DNA from: Pseudomonas sp. PGPPP3
GTDB lineage: Bacteria; Pseudomonadota; Gammaproteobacteria; Pseudomonadales; Pseudomonadaceae
DNA: 8,514 nt
Direction: 5' to 3'
Assembly: GCA_002256055.1 (NCBI GenBank)
Contig: NKIE01000100.1
Coordinates: forward strand, 1 to 8,514
In this document: positions 5,042-8,514 of the stretch, in pieces
Layout of the letters: every line of letters starts with the position of its first letter
Numbering within the stretch: position 1 is the first letter of the stretch
The notes under the pieces: generated by a model
Databases searched by the model: none
Seen by the model: only the letters and a program-made list of their open reading frames with translations
Told to the model about the DNA's origin: nothing
Program-made: the position numbers and the translations under genes

Positions 5042-5974
5042 ATGGCCGGTGTAATGGATTCGGTTAACCAGCGTACGCAGCTGGTAGGGCAGAATCGTCT
5101 TGAGTTGCTGTTGTTTCGCCTTGATGGCAATCAGCTGTACGGGATCAACGTGTTCAAGGTGAAAGAGGTGCTGCAGTGCCCGAAACTCACCATCATGCCC
5201 AAGTCCAGTCCGGTTGTACGTGGCGTCGCGAATATTCGCGGTGGCACTATTCCTATTCTTGACCTGGCTATGGCCACTGGTCGCGTCGGTCTGGATGATC
5301 TGAAAAACAGTTTTGTGATCATCACTGAATACAACACTAAGGTTCAGGGTTTTCTGGTTCGCTCGGTTGAGCGCATCGTCAACATGAACTGGGAAGAGAT
5401 TCATCCCCCACCCAAGGGTACTGGGCGCGACCATTACTTGACAGCAGTGACGCGTCTAGATCAGCAGCTGGTGGAAATTATCGACGTTGAGAAGATTCTT
5501 GCTGAGGTTGCGCCTACTTCTGAGGTGATTTCAGCTGGGGTCATTGACGTCGAGACTCAGGCCAAGGCAGTGTCCAAGCGAGTGCTGATTTGCGATGACT
5601 CCTCGGTGGCGCGCAAGCAAGTGATTCGTTGTCTAGAGACTGTTGGGGTCGAGGTGGTTGCCCTTAACGATGGTCGCGAGGCGTACGAGTATCTGCGCAA
5701 GATGGTGGAGGAGGGTAAGCAGCCTGAGCACGAGTTTTTGATGCTGATTTCTGACATCGAAATGCCCGAAATGGATGGTTATACCTTGACCGCCGAAATA
5801 CGCTCGGATCCTCGTATGCAGAAGCTGCACATCATCCTGCATACTTCGCTTTCTGGGGTGTTTAACCAGGCCATGGTGAAGAAGGTCGGAGCGGATGATT
5901 TTCTCGCGAAGTTCCGGCCCGATGAATTGGCCTCGCGGGTGGTTGAGCGCATTAATGCAGTAGATGGGAGCTGA
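5042..5974 (+). CDS. cheV: CheV, CheW-receiver hybrid chemotaxis coupling protein
   Basis: Links chemoreceptors to the CheA kinase, with coupling tuned by phosphorylation. The 310 residues carry a CheW-like domain (about 15-157, including FRLDGNQLYGINVFKVKEVL, RGVANIRGGTIPILDLA and the long HPPPKGTGRDHYLTAV stretch typical of CheV) and a receiver domain (about 179-306). The receiver is complete: acidic pair D185-D186, phospho-acceptor D238 in LISDIEMPEMDG, switch T268 and Lys290 in DDFLAKF. It is followed after 44 bases by cheR on the same strand and diverges from flgA. No convincing sigma-28 promoter was found in the 77-base gap or at the start of flgA, although cheV-cheR is a FliA-dependent unit in P. 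aeruginosa as I recall; the promoter may lie further into flgA or be degenerate. Confidence 0.95.
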   Translation: MAGVMDSVNQRTQLVGQNRLELLLFRLDGNQLYGINVFKVKEVLQCPKLTIMPKSSPVVRGVANIRGGTIPILDLAMATGRVGLDDLKNSFVIITEYNTKVQGFLVRSVERIVNMNWEEIHPPPKGTGRDHYLTAVTRLDQQLVEIIDVEKILAEVAPTSEVISAGVIDVETQAKAVSKRVLICDDSSVARKQVIRCLETVGVEVVALNDGREAYEYLRKMVEEGKQPEHEFLMLISDIEMPEMDGYTLTAEIRSDPRMQKLHIILHTSLSGVFNQAMVKKVGADDFLAKFRPDELASRVVERINAVDGS

Positions 5975-6018
5975 GGGCTTGGCCTTCGGCAACGCACATG
6001 AACGGTGAGGCGGCTTTA

Positions 6019-6846
6019 GTGTCTTCAGGAAACTTGGATTTCGAGCAGTTCCGTATCTTTCTGGAAAAGGCCTGCGGAATCTTGCTGGGCAGCAACAAGC
6101 AATACTTGGTGTCCAGTCGCCTTAACAAGTTGATGGAACAACAAGGTATTAAGACTCTGGGTGAGTTGGTGCAGCGCATGCAGAACCAGCCGCGCAGTGG
6201 TTTGCGCGAGCAGGTGGTCGATGCAATGACTACCAATGAGACCTTGTGGTTTCGTGATACGTATCCGTTTGAGGTGCTGAAGAATCGGGTTTTCCCTGAG
6301 TTGCTTAAAGCCAACGGTGGGCAGCGATTGCGTATCTGGTCGGCGGCTTGTTCCTCCGGTCAGGAGCCCTACACGCTGTCGATGACCACCGATGAGTTCG
6401 AGCGCAGCAATCTTGGTCAGCTCAAGGCGGGCGTGCAGATTGTGGCTACTGACCTTTCCGGTTCCATGTTGGCGACCTGCAAGTCGGGTGAATATGACAG
6501 CCTGGCCATGGGGCGTGGTTTATCTCCAGAGCGCTTGCAGAAATACTTCGATCCCAAAGGCGTTGGGCGCTGGGCGATCAAGCCTGCGATCAAGGGCCGT
6601 GTTGAGTTTAGGGCGCTCAACCTACTGGATAGTTACGCCAGTCTGGGCAAGTTCGATATCGTGTTCTGCCGCAATGTGCTGATTTACTTCTCGGCGGAGG
6701 TGAAGAAAGACATTCTGTTGCGCATCCATGCGACCCTAAAGCCGGGTGGGTATCTCTTTCTCGGTGCTTCCGAGGCGCTTAATGGTTTGCCAGATCATTA
6801 CCAGATGGTTCAGTGCAGTCCGGGGATCATTTACAAAGCTAAATAG
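6019..6846 (+). CDS. cheR: CheR, chemoreceptor glutamate methyltransferase
   Basis: Transfers methyl groups from S-adenosylmethionine to receptor glutamates during adaptation. Residues, counted from the preferred start, show the CheR N-terminal helical domain (about 5-75), TTNETLWFRD (71-80), the SAM-binding motif RIWSAACSSGQEPYTLSM (105-122), ATDLS (143-147), NLLD (201-204), the CheR signature FCRNVLIYFS (216-225) and GGYLFLGASE (243-252). The frame also contains an ATG at 5998 (282 residues), but nothing like a ribosome site precedes it. The GTG at 6019 has TGAGG 9 bases upstream and gives MSSGNLDFEQFRIF, the usual Pseudomonas N-terminus, with 275 residues, close to the normal length. The gene is probably co-transcribed with cheV and ends at a strong terminator. 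Confidence 0.94.
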   Translation: MSSGNLDFEQFRIFLEKACGILLGSNKQYLVSSRLNKLMEQQGIKTLGELVQRMQNQPRSGLREQVVDAMTTNETLWFRDTYPFEVLKNRVFPELLKANGGQRLRIWSAACSSGQEPYTLSMTTDEFERSNLGQLKAGVQIVATDLSGSMLATCKSGEYDSLAMGRGLSPERLQKYFDPKGVGRWAIKPAIKGRVEFRALNLLDSYASLGKFDIVFCRNVLIYFSAEVKKDILLRIHATLKPGGYLFLGASEALNGLPDHYQMVQCSPGIIYKAK

Positions 6847-6865
6847 TTGCGCTGGGCATGGAGCT

Positions 6866-6899
6866 AAAAACGGGAGACCTCAGGTCTCCCGTTTTTTTT
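6866..6899 (+). terminator. Intrinsic terminator after cheR
   Basis: ACGGGAGACCT (6870-6880) and AGGTCTCCCGT (6882-6892) form an 11-bp GC-rich inverted repeat around a single central C, extended by flanking A/T runs. Eight Ts follow at 6892-6899. It separates cheV-cheR from the flgB operon. Confidence 0.95.
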
Positions 6900-6959
6900 G
6901 CGGCAAAAATACTGAGCGAATTGCCGCCTGCTGGCGTTTGGGCGGAAAGGCATTGCCGC
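6900..6959. repeat. Three phased GCGGCAA/TTGCCGC heptamers upstream of the flgB promoter
   Basis: The heptamer occurs inverted at 6900-6906 (GCGGCAA) and direct at 6921-6927 and 6953-6959 (TTGCCGC). The centres are 21 and 32 bases apart, close to two and three helical turns. They lie about 143, 122 and 90 bases before the predicted flgB start, within the usual range of sigma-54 activator sites. A role as FleR or FleQ binding sites is inferred, not shown. Confidence 0.45.
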
Positions 6960-6982
6960 TTGAGCGCTCTTGCTGTCTTGCA

Positions 6983-6998
6983 AATAACTTAAGTTATT
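6983..6998. promoter_or_regulatory. AT-rich 16-base perfect palindrome before the flgB promoter
   Basis: AATAACTTAAGTTATT is its own reverse complement and is centred about 55 bases before the predicted flgB start, between the heptamer repeats and the sigma-54 promoter. It may be an operator or a bend site; no protein can be named. Confidence 0.4.
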
Positions 6999-7020
6999 GA
7001 AAATTAAGGATAAATTATTG

Positions 7021-7035
7021 TGGCATAAGCTTTGC
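7021..7035 (+). promoter_or_regulatory. Sigma-54 (RpoN) promoter of flgBCD
   Basis: TGGCATAAGCTTTGC followed by TT matches TGGCACG-N4-TTGCW, with GG and GC exactly 10 bases apart. Transcription would start near 7046, about 31 bases before the flgB ATG. In P. aeruginosa the flgBCDE unit is RpoN-dependent and activated by FleR, which fits. Confidence 0.85.
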
Positions 7036-7076
7036 TTTGTCTTCAGCAAGCAAACTCTTGTACAGGTTTATCGATC

Positions 7077-7484
7077 ATGAGCATCAGCTTCGAAAGCGCC
7101 CTAAACGGCCATGACAAAGCGCTCGGCTTTCGTGCACAGCGCGCCGAAGTATTAGCCAACAACATGGCTAATGCCGATACACCGAACTTCAAGGCGCGTG
7201 ATCTGGATTTTGCCTCGGTGCTGGCGGAGCAAAACGCCAAGGCTAAGGGGGGCGAGTTTCAGCTCAATCGCAGCAATAGCAAGCATATTGATGCTCAGGG
7301 TGTTGCTTCGGCCGATGCGGCTTTGCGTTATCGCATGCCAGCCGAGCCATCGCTGGACCAAAACACCGTTGATTTGCAGGTTGAGCAATCTAAGTACGCC
7401 GAAAACTCGGTGCAATTTCAGGCCAGCTTTACCCTGCTCAACAGCAAGTTCAAAGGTCTGATCAACGCCCTGCGCGGCGAATAA
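7077..7484 (+). CDS. flgB: FlgB, flagellar proximal rod protein
   Basis: A subunit of the proximal rod, exported by the flagellar type III system to the periplasm, so it has no Sec signal peptide. The 135 residues are the usual length. The N-terminal rod signature is clear: LGFRAQRAEVLANNMANADTPNFKARDLDF, residues 16-45. The C-terminal helix (about 100-133, AENSVQFQASFTLLNSKFKGLINAL) pairs with the N-terminal helix in the rod. The start at 7077 gives the family N-terminus MSISFESAL and lies inside the predicted transcript; CAGG sits about 10 bases upstream, a modest ribosome site. An open frame reaches back to 7032, but that lies before the predicted transcription start. It is the first gene of the flgBCD... 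operon. Confidence 0.96.
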   Translation: MSISFESALNGHDKALGFRAQRAEVLANNMANADTPNFKARDLDFASVLAEQNAKAKGGEFQLNRSNSKHIDAQGVASADAALRYRMPAEPSLDQNTVDLQVEQSKYAENSVQFQASFTLLNSKFKGLINALRGE

Positions 7485-7498
7485 CAGGAGAGGCAGTC

Positions 7499-7942
7499 AT
7501 GTCATTAGCCAGTGTATTCAATATCGCCGGAACCGGCATGAGTGCCCAGAGCACTCGGCTGAATACCATCTCCAGCAACATCGCCAACGCAGAGACCGTT
7601 TCATCGAGTATTGACCAGACCTACAGGGCCCGTCATCCGGTGTTCGCGACCGTATTTCAAGGGGCGCAACAGGGGGGCGGTGACTCACTGTTTGCCGAAC
7701 AGGATCAGTCCGGTTCGGGTGTTCAGGTGCTGGGTATTGTGGAAGAGCAGGGTAGCCTGACGCCGCGCTACGAGCCTAATCACCCGGCTGCAGACGCGGA
7801 TGGCTATGTCTATTACCCGAACGTCAATGTGGTTGAAGAAATGGCCGACATGATATCCGCCAGTCGTGCCTTTCAGACCAATGTTGAAATGATGAATACC
7901 GCCAAGCAGATGATGCAGCGCGTACTGACCCTGGGCCAGTAA
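7499..7942 (+). CDS. flgC: FlgC, flagellar proximal rod protein
   Basis: A second proximal rod subunit, exported without a Sec signal. The 147 residues have the rod-family N-terminus (SVFNIAGTGMSAQSTRLNTISSNIANAET, 5-33) and the C-terminal flagellar basal-body domain (YYPNVNVVEEMADMISASRAFQTNVEMMNTAKQMM, about 105-139), where NV.E..M...S.R.....E is the conserved signature. AGGAG at 7486-7490 with a further AGG lies 8-9 bases before the ATG. It starts 14 bases after flgB stops, consistent with one operon. Confidence 0.97.
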   Translation: MSLASVFNIAGTGMSAQSTRLNTISSNIANAETVSSSIDQTYRARHPVFATVFQGAQQGGGDSLFAEQDQSGSGVQVLGIVEEQGSLTPRYEPNHPAADADGYVYYPNVNVVEEMADMISASRAFQTNVEMMNTAKQMMQRVLTLGQ

Positions 7943-7963
7943 GCCGCGAGTGAGGAAAACAAC

Positions 7964-8514
7964 ATGAGCATTAGTAGCGTCAATGCGGCAAATACGGTTC
8001 TGGATCAGTATCAGATCAAGGATGCGGAGCCTAAGGGTAAAGAACTGGGTAAGAACGAGTTTCTCAATTTGCTGGTGGCGCAGTTGAACAACCAAGATCC
8101 GCTGTCCCCGCAAGATAATGGTGAATTTATTGCCCAACTGGCGCAGTTCAGCACTGTAGAGGGCGTCGATAAACTCAATACCAGCATGGAGTCGATGCTC
8201 TCTGGTTTTCAGTCGTCCCAGGCGTTGCAGGCCTCTTCTCTGGTTGGGCGTAAGGTCATCATTCCCACCGATAAAGCTGTGGTGGATACCAAGGAGACCT
8301 TCAAGGCCAGCCTGGTGGTGCCGGCAACCAGTAGTAACGTCTATGTCAATGTGTATGACAGTGCTGGCTCTGTGGTCAATCGCATCAACATGGGTCAGCA
8401 GGCTGCCGGTAATGTCAGTTTTATGTGGGACGGCAAAGATGCCAGCGGCAAGCTATTGCCGCCAGGAACATACAAGTTCCAGGCTCAAGCCAGCTACGGT
8501 GCCGAGCCCAAAGG
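7964..8514 (+). CDS. flgD: FlgD, hook-cap (hook assembly scaffold) protein, 3' end outside window
   Basis: Caps the growing hook and helps FlgE subunits fold into place; later discarded. The frame is open from the ATG at 7964 to the window edge, giving 183 codons plus two bases; full FlgD is usually around 230-240 residues. The export/cap N-terminal signature is clear at 29-67: GKNEFLNLLVAQLNNQDP followed by LSPQDNGEFIAQLAQFSTVEG. Then come SSLVGRKVIIP (91-101) and the beginning of the FlgD Ig/tudor-like region, including WDGKDASGKLLPPGTYKFQ (about 155-173), the typical FLN-Ig element. TGAGGA lies 7 bases before the start, and the gene follows flgC by 21 bases. Confidence 0.96.
   Translation, partial: MSISSVNAANTVLDQYQIKDAEPKGKELGKNEFLNLLVAQLNNQDPLSPQDNGEFIAQLAQFSTVEGVDKLNTSMESMLSGFQSSQALQASSLVGRKVIIPTDKAVVDTKETFKASLVVPATSSNVYVNVYDSAGSVVNRINMGQQAAGNVSFMWDGKDASGKLLPPGTYKFQAQASYGAEPK

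Noticed and set aside
4961..5434. 157-residue minus-strand open frame opposite cheV
   Set aside because: Antisense to the CheW-like domain of CheV; no ribosome site, and it overlaps the flgA promoter region.
5633..5992. 119-residue minus-strand open frame opposite the CheV receiver domain
   Set aside because: Antisense to conserved receiver motifs; no supporting signals.
7685..8137. 150-residue minus-strand open frame opposite flgC/flgD
   Set aside because: Shadow of two well-identified rod and hook-cap genes; the composition reflects reverse complement of their codons.
1..8514. CRISPR array, insertion sequence, prophage or toxin-antitoxin module
   Set aside because: No regularly spaced repeats, transposase or integrase motifs, terminal inverted repeats or paired small genes were found; nearly all the space is filled by recognised core genes.

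Overview
The window is a stretch of a Pseudomonas chromosome, most like the fluorescens/putida side of the genus. The evidence is an AmrZ orthologue, the gene order ycgR-flgN-flgM-flgA | cheV-cheR-flgBCD, and the recognisable protein sequences. Genus and names are judged from remembered family sequences, not from a search.

Left part (1-1650): the 3' end of an MgtE magnesium channel gene (+) runs into a perfectly palindromic terminator (811-850), which it shares with the convergent amrZ gene (-). Upstream of amrZ lies a 335-base gene-free stretch. It carries a candidate AlgU (sigma-22) promoter, overlapping palindromes, a possible AmrZ self-binding site and, further right, the promoter and leader of a tRNA-Arg(CCU) gene at 1573-1649. 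Middle (1650-2410): one 165-residue hypothetical protein of unknown function with strongly segregated charges.

Right part (2411-8514): the flagellar/chemotaxis cluster. On the minus strand, reading leftward, are flgA (P-ring chaperone), flgM (anti-sigma-28), flgN (export chaperone) and ycgR, called flgZ in Pseudomonas (c-di-GMP-responsive flagellar brake). On the plus strand are cheV and cheR (chemotaxis adaptation), a strong terminator, then flgB, flgC and the start of flgD (proximal rod and hook cap), which is cut by the window edge.

Regulatory sites fit the known Pseudomonas flagellar hierarchy: a near-consensus sigma-54 promoter before flgA, another before flgB with a helically phased set of heptamer repeats where an activator would bind, and a near-perfect sigma-28 promoter before flgM. 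The genes link envelope stress/c-di-GMP control (AmrZ, YcgR), late-gene timing (FlgM), secretion (FlgN), basal-body building (FlgA, B, C, D) and chemotaxis (CheV, CheR).

I found no wholly new system, phage, transposon or CRISPR array. The points most worth a second look are regulatory: the sigma-54 promoter that leaves flgA almost leaderless, the repeat array before flgB, the amrZ promoter region, a probable GTG start for cheR, and the unknown gene beside the tRNA.
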